Part shown: in pieces, positions 42,569 to 51,466 of the stretch
How the letters are laid out: the number at the start of each line of letters is the position of its first letter
How positions within the stretch are numbered: the first letter of the stretch is position 1
Origin: Rhizobium acidisoli
GTDB lineage: Bacteria; Pseudomonadota; Alphaproteobacteria; Rhizobiales; Rhizobiaceae
Direction of reading: 5' to 3'
Length of the DNA: 64,000 nt
Assembly (NCBI RefSeq): GCF_002531755.2
Contig: NZ_CP035000.1
Coordinates: 372,001-436,000 of the forward strand
Position numbers and translations under genes: made by a program
The notes under the pieces: model-generated
Told to the model about the DNA's origin: nothing
Databases searched by the model: none
Seen by the model: only the letters and a program-made list of their open reading frames with translations

Positions 42569-43671
42569 GCCGCTACCCCGCCAGGAGCATCGGCCTCGAC
42601 GTTAAGCCGTACCCGCGTCAGCGTCAGCTCGGTTCCGAGAGCCTCCGCAAGCGAAAAGCGGGCTCGCCAGGTCAGCATCACTCGCTCGTCGTCTCGCCAG
42701 TCGAAATGTACGCCGTCGAGTGACAGCACGTGCCATTCGTCGCGATCATGGCCGACACACCGTACCCCCAGCGTTATTCCCGGCAGCCGCCCTAAGGCGC
42801 GCGCAAAGCGCGTGTGCAGATAATCCAACTGATAATCCTCGTCACCGGCCAGATGCGGAACGGCAACGAGATCTGGATGAGCAGATTGCCAGAAACGCGC
42901 ATCGAAATCCCTGGGCAGAAGCGGGTGGCGCTCGTTGAGCCAGACATCGTCATAAGTGCCCGCGTGTTGCTGGCGGGACCGCCACCACGGCGACACGAGG
43001 CCCAATCCCTGCGGCGCGGCCGGCTCGCGCCAATTCAGCGTCTCACCAGGTAAGGTAATCTGTGGTGCGGCGACAGGGGCGTGATCCGACGGCATCTCGA
43101 GATTGACGATGCCGCAGCCGAGCGGATTGCGTGCTTCGACATCGGCTGGTGTTTCGGTCTCCGGATCGCCGGTGCCGGGAACCTGACCGCCATAGGATTT
43201 GCTCCAGCACATTGGCACCTGGGATGCCGGCTCGGCTTCGGTAAGTTGCCAGTCCGTCAAGACGTGTTTGGCTTCCTTGGCCGAAAAGCCGGCCCATTTT
43301 TCCTTGATAACAGGGCGCCAAAAACGCGGGCCATGGACCTCAAGCTTTTTGGACAACTCTCCGACGCGCAGACCGACTTGCCATGAACGCGCCGGTGCGC
43401 CGTTCGGCGCATAAGCATTACCGAGGAAGGTGATATCGGTCCCGGCCTTCTCGGGCGTGAGATCGGTTTGGCGCAACAAAGGGCCGGCATGGGGATCACC
43501 GTCATAGGCGTCTTCCCACTGGAAGTCCTCCTGCTTTGCGGCGATGGCGAGCGCCTGGCCCTGGCGGTGAACGAACGTCCCGCGAACCGACACGACACAA
43601 TCCAAATCGCCGTTGGCGTCGAATTGCCGAAAGGCCATGGCTGGAAAGGGAAGCCGGTTGATCAGTTCCAA
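42565..43671 (-). CDS. DUF2169 protein, T6SS effector adaptor/chaperone
   Basis: This 368-residue protein starts with the DUF2169 pattern (ELINRLPFPAMAFRQFDANG). It carries the family landmarks ITFLGNAYAP, GWSKSYGG-like MCWSKSYGG and NPLGCGI. DUF2169 proteins sit between vgrG and effectors in many T6SS modules and help load the effector onto VgrG. Here it is 13 bases after vgrG and overlaps the effector gene by four bases. The order matches the tde2 locus of Agrobacterium. Confidence 0.82.
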   Translation of the reverse strand: MELINRLPFPAMAFRQFDANGDLDCVVSVRGTFVHRQGQALAIAAKQEDFQWEDAYDGDPHAGPLLRQTDLTPEKAGTDITFLGNAYAPNGAPARSWQVGLRVGELSKKLEVHGPRFWRPVIKEKWAGFSAKEAKHVLTDWQLTEAEPASQVPMCWSKSYGGQVPGTGDPETETPADVEARNPLGCGIVNLEMPSDHAPVAAPQITLPGETLNWREPAAPQGLGLVSPWWRSRQQHAGTYDDVWLNERHPLLPRDFDARFWQSAHPDLVAVPHLAGDEDYQLDYLHTRFARALGRLPGITLGVRCVGHDRDEWHVLSLDGVHFDWRDDERVMLTWRARFSLAEALGTELTLTRVRLNVEADAPGGVAA

Positions 43672-43684
43672 GCGAACGTCCTCC

Positions 43685-45949
43685 TCAGTTCAGGTCGATC
43701 GGCTTGCCGCGCATCTGGAAGTGCTCGGTGGCGACGAAGTTGAATGTCTTGCCGAGGATGATCACTTCGCCATTGGCTTTCATGATGAATTTGGAATCGC
43801 CGCATTCGATGACGAATTCTTCGCCGACGGCGATCTTCTTGAATTTGCCGACGCTCTCGAGCGAAGTCTGGCCGACATTGGTCACCTTGCTCATGCCGAT
43901 CTGCTCGGCGCGGGCAATGCCGATCGTGTCGGATTTGAAGGCGCCGACGATCGTGTTCATGATGCCGGGGAGCGGAAAGAGGCCGGAGGCTGCATCCCCA
44001 ACGCCCGTGCCGGAGCCGGCAAGTGCGGTACCCGCATCCGCTCTCGGCGACGGCCCTGACACCACGCCGTCGCGGCTGCCAAGCCCGCCGGCGCCGAGGA
44101 AACCGAGCGCCGAAGACGCAACCGTGCCGGCAAAGGCCGCAAGCCCGGCCCCTCCGCCGCCTGCAATTTGGCCGGCCTGTGCCAATAGCCCCGCCGTGTG
44201 CCCTGAAAGACCGCTCACCGCCCCCATCAACGCCATCGCCATCGGCCCGGTGCCGCCGACGACCGTGTTCATCGAGCCGCCGACCTCGTGTTTCTGGTTG
44301 CCGCCGACTTCGACGGTGCGGTTCGCGCCGATGGCCGAGACCTCGTGGCGGTCGATACGTTTGGTGCGGTCGTTCAAGACCCGTGTCGTCTGGTCCTTCT
44401 GGGCGTGGAAGAACATGTTCTCCTGGCCGGCTTCGTCCTCGAAGGTCATTTCATTGAAGCCGGTTCCCTTATGGGTGTTCGAGCGCATGACCATGCGCGT
44501 CTTGTTGGCCGGCAGGTCGTAGGGGACCGTATTGGCGGGGTTCGGCACCACACCTGTCACCAGCGGCCGATCGGGGTCGCCGTCGACGAAGGCGACCATC
44601 ACTTCCATGCCGATGCGCGGAATGACCTGGGCGCCCCAGGTTCCGCCGCCCCAGACCTGGCTGACGCGCACCCAGCAGGTGTCGGAGCCATCCTTCTTGG
44701 CCTTGCGGTCCCAGGGGAACCACAGCTTGATGCGGCCGTATTGGTCGGGGTGGATCTCCTCGCCGGAAGGACCGGCGACGATCACCACCTGCGTGCCTTC
44801 GATGCGCGGCCGCTTCGTCTCGCGATGTGGCGTCATCGACACCCGCGACGGAACCGCCTCGAAGGTGTTGGTGTATTCGGGCTCGTTGCTGTTGGTCTCG
44901 TAGGACCGGTCGACGACGGTATGCGTCGCCTTGACCACCACGTGCTCTTCATAGGCATGGTCGGGGTGGGCGACCTCATAAGGCGTGAAGCGGCGTCCTG
45001 CCTCCAGAATACGGGATGTCGAGCCGCCGAAGACGCGGTCGTGGTCGGCCTCGGAGGCCTGCATCCTGAGTTTTTCCGCCCGCTCGGCTTCAGCGACGGA
45101 AGAAATGCGCGCCGGATATTCGTAGAGCTCGCGTTTGGTCGCCTCCGGCATCTGCACCAGCGACGGCGTCATCGTGCCGGGCACCATGCGCGGTGTCTCG
45201 AAATTCCAGTCCGCGCCGGCCCGCTGCCCCGGCACATAGGAATAACGACGGCTCCATTCGGTGATGTGGTTGCGGTCGGCCGAGCCCTGCGCCAGGCGGA
45301 CCTGCCCCTCGCCCTGCGCCGAGGGCGACGGGCCGAGCCAGGAGCGCGCACTGTCGGCCACATGCAGCTTGTGTTTGCCATCTTCGTGCGAAAACCAGTA
45401 GAACAGCCCGTCCTCTTCGAAGCGGCGGGTGAGGAAGGCAAGGTCGGTTTCGTTCCACTGCACCGAATAATGCTGCGGCGGCGGTGGCGTAATGACGCCC
45501 GACGTATCCGGCGCCGGGATTCCGTGCTCTGAGAACAGGGTTTCGACGATATCGACCGAGGTCTTGTCCATCCAGATGCGGCAGTCGGAACGGCGCGACA
45601 GCAGCCACATCTGCGGCCTGAGCACCATGGAATAGGAGCGCAAGCCGCGGGTGATCGGCGGCCCCTCGTTGAGTTCGGTCACCAGGCCGTTGAACGGTCG
45701 GCGCACGCCACCCTCGCGATCGCCCTGCTGCACCTCGACGGAAACATCCATCAGCCGGCCGATCAGTTCCTCCGGCTTGACGGATGGTTTCTTGGCGCGT
45801 GCCGAAATCCTGATTTCGAAGAGTGAGGAAATACCCTCCTCGATCGTCACACGCTCCGGCAGAAGCTGGTCTTCACCGAGCGGCGAGACGATCTTCAGAA
45901 TACGGTTCGCCTGGATGAAATCGGCGGCGAGGGATTGCAAATCGTCCAT
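43685..45949 (-). CDS. vgrG: T6SS spike protein VgrG
   Basis: This 754-residue VgrG has a gp27-like N-terminal base (1-390, with VQWNETDLAFLTRRFEEDGL) and a gp5 OB region (GPSGEEIHPDQYGRIKLWFP). The beta-helix spike includes repeated VEVGG-type segments. An unusual Gly/Ala-rich, hydrophobic insertion lies at about 590-665 before a final beta stretch. GGAACGTG precedes the ATG at 45949. It would form the tip of the T6SS tube and carry the DUF4150-Ntox15 effector. No T6SS core genes are in the window, so the machine must be encoded elsewhere. Confidence 0.88.
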   Translation of the reverse strand: MDDLQSLAADFIQANRILKIVSPLGEDQLLPERVTIEEGISSLFEIRISARAKKPSVKPEELIGRLMDVSVEVQQGDREGGVRRPFNGLVTELNEGPPITRGLRSYSMVLRPQMWLLSRRSDCRIWMDKTSVDIVETLFSEHGIPAPDTSGVITPPPPQHYSVQWNETDLAFLTRRFEEDGLFYWFSHEDGKHKLHVADSARSWLGPSPSAQGEGQVRLAQGSADRNHITEWSRRYSYVPGQRAGADWNFETPRMVPGTMTPSLVQMPEATKRELYEYPARISSVAEAERAEKLRMQASEADHDRVFGGSTSRILEAGRRFTPYEVAHPDHAYEEHVVVKATHTVVDRSYETNSNEPEYTNTFEAVPSRVSMTPHRETKRPRIEGTQVVIVAGPSGEEIHPDQYGRIKLWFPWDRKAKKDGSDTCWVRVSQVWGGGTWGAQVIPRIGMEVMVAFVDGDPDRPLVTGVVPNPANTVPYDLPANKTRMVMRSNTHKGTGFNEMTFEDEAGQENMFFHAQKDQTTRVLNDRTKRIDRHEVSAIGANRTVEVGGNQKHEVGGSMNTVVGGTGPMAMALMGAVSGLSGHTAGLLAQAGQIAGGGGAGLAAFAGTVASSALGFLGAGGLGSRDGVVSGPSPRADAGTALAGSGTGVGDAASGLFPLPGIMNTIVGAFKSDTIGIARAEQIGMSKVTNVGQTSLESVGKFKKIAVGEEFVIECGDSKFIMKANGEVIILGKTFNFVATEHFQMRGKPIDLN

Positions 45950-45977
45950 AACATCACGTTCCGTCTTGAAAAGCCGA

Positions 45978-46907
45978 TTACTGCTGCTGTTGCGGCCGAG
46001 GATGGGTTTTGAGATAATCCGCCAGTGCCTGGAAATACTGCTCCAGCATTTCGCTGTTGGCCCGATCGGAGGCCTGCCTGTAACTTTCGACAAGCGCGTC
46101 GCGCTTGGCCTTCCCGCCCGAGCTTCGATAGAAATCCGTCAGCACCGACAGGTCTTCCGGAGACAGGGTGGCGAGCACGAAGCTAAGCCGCGTCTTTTCG
46201 TTCGTCCTTGCTATGTCCTTGGGAACCGGCTTCTCGTTCTCGCTTTTCGAACGCAGCGATGAGATCACGCTCTTCATCTCGGATTTGAGCTGGTCCTGCG
46301 GAGCGGACGCCAATGTCCCTGTATCGGAATTGGAAAGGGCTTCGAGGGAGAGATACATGAGCTGCGCGGTGAACGCGGTTTCCACGGCAAGATCCGGGCC
46401 AGCCATGAGATCGGCAAGCTCTCTGATCCGCGGGCCGTCAGCCGGATCGGCAAGACGCGTTTCGATATCCTTGCCCGCTGCCTGATCCTGCGCCTGGTAC
46501 ATGCGGGCAATCTTTGCCTGCCCCTCTTCCACTGCCGCTGCCGCCCTGGCGAAAGCCTCAGGGTCAGCGGCATCACCGCCGGCCTTCCCGGTGGCTTTCG
46601 ATATTTCGGCAAGCATGCTGTCGCCGTTGAACGAAGACCGTACAGCCGTTTCAAGCACGGACTGGGCCTGCGGCGCCTCGGAAATGCCCCGCTCGGTGGC
46701 GGCTTTCGCGACATTTTCGACAGCGGCGGGCGTGTCGGAAAGGCGCGACGACACCGCTTCGATCTGAAGCAGGGATTGATCGGTGGAGCCGGAGGCGCCA
46801 ACCATGCCGGCCGCACTCGCGGCCATGACACAGGCGAGAGCGGCCGCGGCCAACGGCCACCGCATGTATCCGCGCGGTTTCAGAAGACCAGTCAACAGCA
46901 TCGGCAC
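45978..46907 (-). CDS. Membrane-anchored/exported hypothetical protein upstream of vgrG
   Basis: This 309-residue protein has an N-terminal hydrophobic segment (WPLAAAALACVMAASAAGM, about 17-35) serving as signal or anchor. A long helical, Ala/Ser/Glu-rich body follows. The last 70 residues (LSPEDLSVLTDFYRSSGGKAKR) resemble the DUF2059-type helical domain. It ends 28 bases before vgrG, so it may be co-transcribed with the T6SS module. The role is unknown. Confidence 0.6.
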   Translation of the reverse strand: MPMLLTGLLKPRGYMRWPLAAAALACVMAASAAGMVGASGSTDQSLLQIEAVSSRLSDTPAAVENVAKAATERGISEAPQAQSVLETAVRSSFNGDSMLAEISKATGKAGGDAADPEAFARAAAAVEEGQAKIARMYQAQDQAAGKDIETRLADPADGPRIRELADLMAGPDLAVETAFTAQLMYLSLEALSNSDTGTLASAPQDQLKSEMKSVISSLRSKSENEKPVPKDIARTNEKTRLSFVLATLSPEDLSVLTDFYRSSGGKAKRDALVESYRQASDRANSEMLEQYFQALADYLKTHPRPQQQQ

Positions 46908-46911
46908 CGCC

Positions 46912-47169
46912 TTAGATCATCCTGACGTCGGTAAGCTGCTTCGGCCGCGCATCGGTGGAAAGACGGTTGATGATCTGTTCCGCCTTCACCATCTGCGCGC
47001 CGCCTGTGGGGTCGATCAGCAGCTTTTCGGCAAAGTTCTGCTCGGGATAGAAGGATGAATTGCCGGTAAGACGGCTGAGCGTGTTGATGCGATCGCGGAC
47101 GACCGATCCGACATTGTCATATTCGACACGCTGACCGGGCTCGAAAGGCTGGAACGGTCGGCCGGTCAA
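46912..47169 (-). pseudogene. Unrecognised 85-residue reading frame, possibly the 3' remnant of a larger gene
   Basis: The frame reads as regular coding sequence (EYDNVGSVVRDRINTLSRLT, later AEKLLIDPTGGAQMVKAEQI) up to its stop at 46912, five bases before the next gene. It opens at a TTG inside the end of the PAS gene, with no ribosome site. The composition suggests a real protein end whose N-terminal part was lost when it was joined to the PAS gene. It could also be a small intact gene. The family was not recognised. Confidence 0.35.
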
Positions 47170-47782
47170 ACGGGGCGAACCCGGTCAGCCGCTCGAAGGT
47201 GTGGTTACACAGCATATAGACGCCATTCATGTCCTTGACCCAGATCATGTCGGGCATTGTCTGGAGCACACTCAGCAACTGCGTCCGCACGGAGTTGATG
47301 GCGTCCTCGGCTTGTTTTCGCTCGGTGATATCTCGCGATAATGCCAGGAGCGTGGTGGCCGCCGCCAGATCGGCACTCGGCCGCTTGGCGACGGACAGCT
47401 CGAACCACCGCGTTTCACCGTTCGGCAGGGAGATGCAAATGCATCGGCCGTCGGCAACTCCCTCTCTGCCGGCCACCCGCAGAGCCTCCATCGCGATGGC
47501 CGCCTGATCGGGCGCAAGAACGTCGTTGACCGTCTTGCCGAGCAGCATCTCCTTCTGCTGGGCCAGCAACTCGGGGTTTCTTGTCCAGACCTGAAGATAA
47601 CGGCCGTCCTCGTCCACCTCGAAGAGAACATCCGGAATGGCGGCGATGATCCCCTCTGTGAATTCAAGGGCCTTCTTGAGCTCCCGCTCCGCCTGCTTGT
47701 GCTCGTTGTTGTCGACGGTAAGGGCCGGCTGCAGAAGCGATTGGGACAATGTCACGACGGATCTCCTCACCATGGGCATCAA
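47117..47782 (-). pseudogene. Truncated PAS-domain signalling protein
   Basis: The frame codes for 221 residues. A coiled-coil-like start (VDNNEHKQAERELKKALEF) is followed by a PAS domain (about 40-160, ending SRDITERKQAED). A second PAS begins (LLSVLQTMPDMIWVKDMNG) but breaks off at CNHTFERLTG. It ends in about 20 unrelated residues, with no output domain. The normal protein would continue to a kinase or GGDEF module. The TTG at 47782 has no ribosome site. A GTG at 47755 with GAGGAG upstream is the better start. It is probably a deletion derivative. Confidence 0.55.
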
Positions 47783-48253
47783 CCGAATGCATCATCCATC
47801 CAATCGAGAATTTTCTCGGAAAGCCCGCCCAAGTCATTTGAAACCAGCACTCCGAGATGTGGCCATAATGGCACCGGTCCGCGAGAATCGGGCACTTCGG
47901 CTTGACCCTCAATATGCGGAGAGAAAATTTAAGAGATTGCTGCCGTCTCCAGTGCCGGCGTCACTTTCAGCGCGCGATACGGATTGGACTGCGCAAAATG
48001 GATATCCAGGGTTTTCGCGCAGTTCCAGACAGCCCGCTCCTGGCTGCCATCGGCTCACCAAAGTCATTCCAGTGAAAGACGATGACGTGGCGTTGCGCGA
48101 ATATCCATAATTCGCAGACATGTCCGATACACGCAGCAAACGACGGGCGAGCAATCCATTTCCCGCCGGAACTTACAAGTTTTAACAAAGGCTTAAGCTT
48201 CCTGGATACATCTCGCATTAGTATTTTTTCATGTTCAGCGCGACGGTGGTTTT
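47783..48253. other. Intergenic region before the Tad-like genes
   Basis: About 470 bases without a convincing gene. It must hold the promoter of the TadG-like gene. The last 100 bases are AT-rich (several T and A runs near 48180-48255), which fits a promoter, but no clear -35/-10 pair could be singled out. Confidence 0.4.
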
Positions 48254-49621
48254 TTGAAATCAGCTTTTTCACTTTCATTAGGTCGATGCTTCCACACACT
48301 TCGCGGTCTTAGAAGGGATCGAACCGGCAATGTTGCGATCGTCGTTGCCCTCAGCCTGGTGCCGATGCTCGTCGGGGTCGGCGCGAGCTTTGACTATATT
48401 CGCAGCTACAATGTCCGGCAGAAGATGCAAAGCGACCTTGATGCCGCTCTGATCGCCGCGGTCAAGCAGATCAACAATACCGCGGACGCCGACGCCCTCA
48501 AGGCGAAGGTCTCCGACTGGTTCCATGCACAGGTGGACAACAGCTACACGCTGGGTGAAATCGACATCGATACCGCCAATCACAACATTACGGCGACGGC
48601 AAGCGGCACCGTGCCGACGACGTTCATGAAGATCGCCAATATCGATACCGTCCCCGTCAGCGTGGGAAGCGCCGTCAAGGGGCCGGCGACGTCCTATCTC
48701 AACGTCTATATCGTCATCGACACGTCTCCGTCGATGCTTCTGGCGGCAACGACTTCAGGTCAGTCGACCATGTATTCCGGCATCAAATGTCAGTTCGCCT
48801 GCCACACGGGCGACGCACACACCGTCAGCAATAAGACATACGCCAACAACTATGAATACAGCACGGCGAAGAACATAAAGCTGCGCGCCGATGTCGCCGG
48901 CGACGCCGTCAAGGACGTGCTCTCCCTGATCGACACGTCCGACAGCAATCATGAGCGCATCAAGGTCGGATTGTATAGCCTCGGCGATACGCTGACGGAG
49001 GTTCTCGCCCCGACATTGAGCACGGACACGGCACGCACCCGTCTCGCGGACAAAAGTTATGGCCTCACCAGCGCTACCTCGAAGGCAGCGACCTATTTCG
49101 ATGTCTCGCTGGCGACGCTCAAGCAGAAAGTCGGCGCCGGCGGAGATGGAACCACCTCGGGCACGCCGCTCAAGCTGGTGCTACTGCTGACCGACGGCGT
49201 GCAGTCGCAGCGCGAATGGGTGACCGACAGCGTCGTATGGAATAAGAGCGGGCAGGCGGTGTCCGGGGCATACTGGAATAAAGTGGCGCCGCTCAACCCT
49301 GATTGGTGCGCCTATCTGAAGAATCAATCCAACACAATGGCGGTGCTTTACACCGAATACCTGCCGATCACCTCGGACTGGGGTTACAACGCAACCGTCG
49401 GCTCGACCATGGCGAGCGCCAACTGGAAGAACACCTGGGGCGGCACCATGGACAGCGGCGTGTCGACCAGCATCACAAGGCGGGACTACATCCCCTATGC
49501 GCTTGCCGACTGCGCATCCTCCAAGAGCCTGTTCCTGTCAGCCTCGTCTTCGACCGAGATCACGGCAGGCCTGTCGACGCTCTTCACGCAATATCTCTCT
49601 TCCGTACGGCTGACCCAATGA
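48254..49621 (+). CDS. TadG-like protein with von Willebrand factor A domain
   Basis: The protein has 455 residues. A TTG start with GGTGG upstream precedes a Tad-type pseudopilin-like N-terminus: basic RDRTGNVAIV, then a hydrophobic helix (about 27-45) and FDYIRSYNVRQKMQSDLDAA. A vWA domain begins near 148 with a complete MIDAS motif (D156-x-S158-x-S160), and LLLTDGVQS lies further on. Several cysteines could form disulfides outside the membrane. It overlaps the next gene by ATGA. TadG proteins work with TadE/TadF at Flp-type pili or in adhesion. Confidence 0.78.
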   Translation: MKSAFSLSLGRCFHTLRGLRRDRTGNVAIVVALSLVPMLVGVGASFDYIRSYNVRQKMQSDLDAALIAAVKQINNTADADALKAKVSDWFHAQVDNSYTLGEIDIDTANHNITATASGTVPTTFMKIANIDTVPVSVGSAVKGPATSYLNVYIVIDTSPSMLLAATTSGQSTMYSGIKCQFACHTGDAHTVSNKTYANNYEYSTAKNIKLRADVAGDAVKDVLSLIDTSDSNHERIKVGLYSLGDTLTEVLAPTLSTDTARTRLADKSYGLTSATSKAATYFDVSLATLKQKVGAGGDGTTSGTPLKLVLLLTDGVQSQREWVTDSVVWNKSGQAVSGAYWNKVAPLNPDWCAYLKNQSNTMAVLYTEYLPITSDWGYNATVGSTMASANWKNTWGGTMDSGVSTSITRRDYIPYALADCASSKSLFLSASSSTEITAGLSTLFTQYLSSVRLTQ

Positions 49622-50148
49622 GGCGCGGGAAACGGTTCGCACCGCTGCGCCGCCTGATCGGCGACCGGAAGGGGGCTGCTGCGATCGAATTTGCGATCCT
49701 GGCCCTGCCGCTCTTCATCATCCTGTTCGGCATTATCGAAGTGTCGCTGATGTTTTTCGTCAATTCCGCGCTGGATGCTTCGGTGCACAAGATCTCCCGG
49801 ATGATCCGCACCGGCGAGGTGGCGTCCTCGAAGATCACACTGGCCGGTTTCAAGGCCAAGATATGCGCCGACATGCTTCTGTCGTTCGACTGCTCGAGCG
49901 GTCTCGTCGTCAAGGTGAACGTGCTTTCCGACATGTCGTCCGCAGCCCACACCGATCCGATCGACAGCAGCGGCAAACTCGCCGTTACCGAGACTTATGA
50001 TGTCGGCAAGGGCAGCGACTACATCCTGGTTCAAGCGTTCATGCCATGGACGGCCGTCGTCAGTTTCTTCAACCTGTCGAGCGCCAAGCTTTCCGACGGC
50101 CGCTACCTGCTCGGATCTTCCGCGCTGTTCCGCAACGAGCCTTTCTGA
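49618..50148 (+). CDS. TadE-like pseudopilin
   Basis: This 176-residue protein has a basic leader (RRGKRFAPLRRLIGDRKG) followed by the TadE signature AAAIEFAILALPLFIILFGI and a short periplasmic domain. The Glu in AIEF is the position recognised in pilin-like processing. It overlaps the TadG-like gene (ATGA), and the next TadE-like gene starts right after its stop. It is probably inserted in the inner membrane with its C-terminus in the periplasm. Confidence 0.8.
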   Translation: MRRGKRFAPLRRLIGDRKGAAAIEFAILALPLFIILFGIIEVSLMFFVNSALDASVHKISRMIRTGEVASSKITLAGFKAKICADMLLSFDCSSGLVVKVNVLSDMSSAAHTDPIDSSGKLAVTETYDVGKGSDYILVQAFMPWTAVVSFFNLSSAKLSDGRYLLGSSALFRNEPF

Positions 50149-50149
50149 C

Positions 50150-50734
50150 ATGAGCATGAAACGGAGCCTGTCCCTTTTCCGCTTCGCGCGATCCCGCATC
50201 CGTCATCTCGCACGAGACCGGTCGGCAGCTTCGGGCGTTGAATTTGCGCTCGTGCTGCCGATGCTGCTGATGCTGCTGTTCGGCACCGCCGATCTCGGCC
50301 ATGCGCTGACGGTCAGCCGCAAGATCGACGAGATCGCCTCGTCCACGGGCGACATGATTGCCCAGCAGAGCTCCTGGACGAAGTCCGACGTCGCCAAACT
50401 TCTTTCCGGCGCGAGCTTCATCCTGCAGCCCTATGACACCACCGAGCTGACGATCACGGTCGCGGTCAACGATGTCAGCACGAGCGGCAGCGCGACCGTC
50501 AACTGGTCTGCCGCGCTAAACACCTCGGCGGTGAATTCCGGCACGGCGAGCGCGGTCGCAATCCCCTCCAAAATCCAGGAAACCGGCGTGCAAGTGGTGC
50601 TGACTCGGGTGCAATATACCTTGACGACACCGGTCTCGGCGTTTTTCTCAAACTTCACCGGGCAGAACGGCTATAGCTTCGATCGCTATTTCTTCAATCG
50701 CCCCAGGGTCAGCGACAAGATTACTTATAAGTAA
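50150..50734 (+). CDS. TadE/TadF-like pseudopilin
   Basis: This 194-residue protein has the second TadE-type leader in the cluster (RDRSAASGVEFALVLPMLLM, then LLFGTADLGHALTV). A Ser/Thr-rich beta domain follows (about 75-190). The ATG at 50150 is one base after the previous stop. The trio TadG-TadE-TadE/F is compact and complete in itself. No pilin, prepilin peptidase, secretin or CpaF ATPase genes are adjacent. Confidence 0.78.
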   Translation: MSMKRSLSLFRFARSRIRHLARDRSAASGVEFALVLPMLLMLLFGTADLGHALTVSRKIDEIASSTGDMIAQQSSWTKSDVAKLLSGASFILQPYDTTELTITVAVNDVSTSGSATVNWSAALNTSAVNSGTASAVAIPSKIQETGVQVVLTRVQYTLTTPVSAFFSNFTGQNGYSFDRYFFNRPRVSDKITYK

Positions 50735-50897
50735 GGCCAAGCATCTGTCGCAATCGGCGATCGATGCCCCACACACTCGGATCGGTTGTCACCGGGCCGA
50801 CAATAGTGCATGGCTTCGGCCGATTGATTGATGGCTTTCTCCGAGTATCGCGATGAATGATTGCGGAGAGCTCTTCAGCGACAAGAGGCATGAAAAA

Positions 50898-51407
50898 ATG
50901 ACAGCAGCAAGAGTTTTCCGCGGCATGGGACAGCTGCCGGCCGTGGCGGCGATCGCTCTGGCGGCCGCGCTTTGTTCCCACGTCCCTGCCGACGCGGCGC
51001 AATGGTCGCAAGATCCGAGCAGCCATTGCAAATTCGTAGCGCCGGTCTCCCTGACCAGCGGCCCCACCTTCTGGATCGGCGCCTGCATCAACGGCAAGGC
51101 GTCGGGGGAAGGAATGCTGCGCCGCCGCGACGGCGAGCAGGCCGGTCCAGCCTTCTTCGGCCGGATGAAAGAAGGGGTCCCCGATATCGGTGTCGTAGAT
51201 CTGCCTGAGGGATTTCGAGTCGGCAGCTTCAGCGGCGATGATATCGGCGGGCAAGCCGAGTCCGATCCGCAGGACAGGATCAATGCCTTCCGTATCGCGG
51301 CCGAGGCGGCGCGGCAGGTCAGCGCACAATATGCCACCGAGAAGAATGCCGGATCCGCCCGCCACTACGAAGAGCTTGCCAAGACATTGGAGCAGCAGAC
51401 TGATTGA
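50898..51407 (+). CDS. Exported hypothetical protein
   Basis: This 169-residue protein has a signal peptide (LPAVAAIALAAALCSHV, cleavage near ADAAQ). Its mature part begins WSQDPSSHCKFVAPV and contains a short repeat-like GKASGEGMLRRRDGE reminiscent of MORN-type sequence. Two cysteines (CKF, GACINGK) could pair. Met at 50898, with AGAGG upstream, was chosen over 50853 because it gives a proper signal peptide. The function is unknown. Confidence 0.55.
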   Translation: MTAARVFRGMGQLPAVAAIALAAALCSHVPADAAQWSQDPSSHCKFVAPVSLTSGPTFWIGACINGKASGEGMLRRRDGEQAGPAFFGRMKEGVPDIGVVDLPEGFRVGSFSGDDIGGQAESDPQDRINAFRIAAEAARQVSAQYATEKNAGSARHYEELAKTLEQQTD

Positions 51408-51466
51408 AGCGGCGTCAATGATCAGGAGAGAAGGTAAGCAAAAACCCCGGCGCGAGATTGCGCCAC

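Noticed and set aside
43685..47169. A T6SS core gene (TssA or TssM type) in the 46912-47169 fragment
   Set aside because: The fragment has no motif that supports assignment to any T6SS core component, so only an unrecognised remnant is reported.
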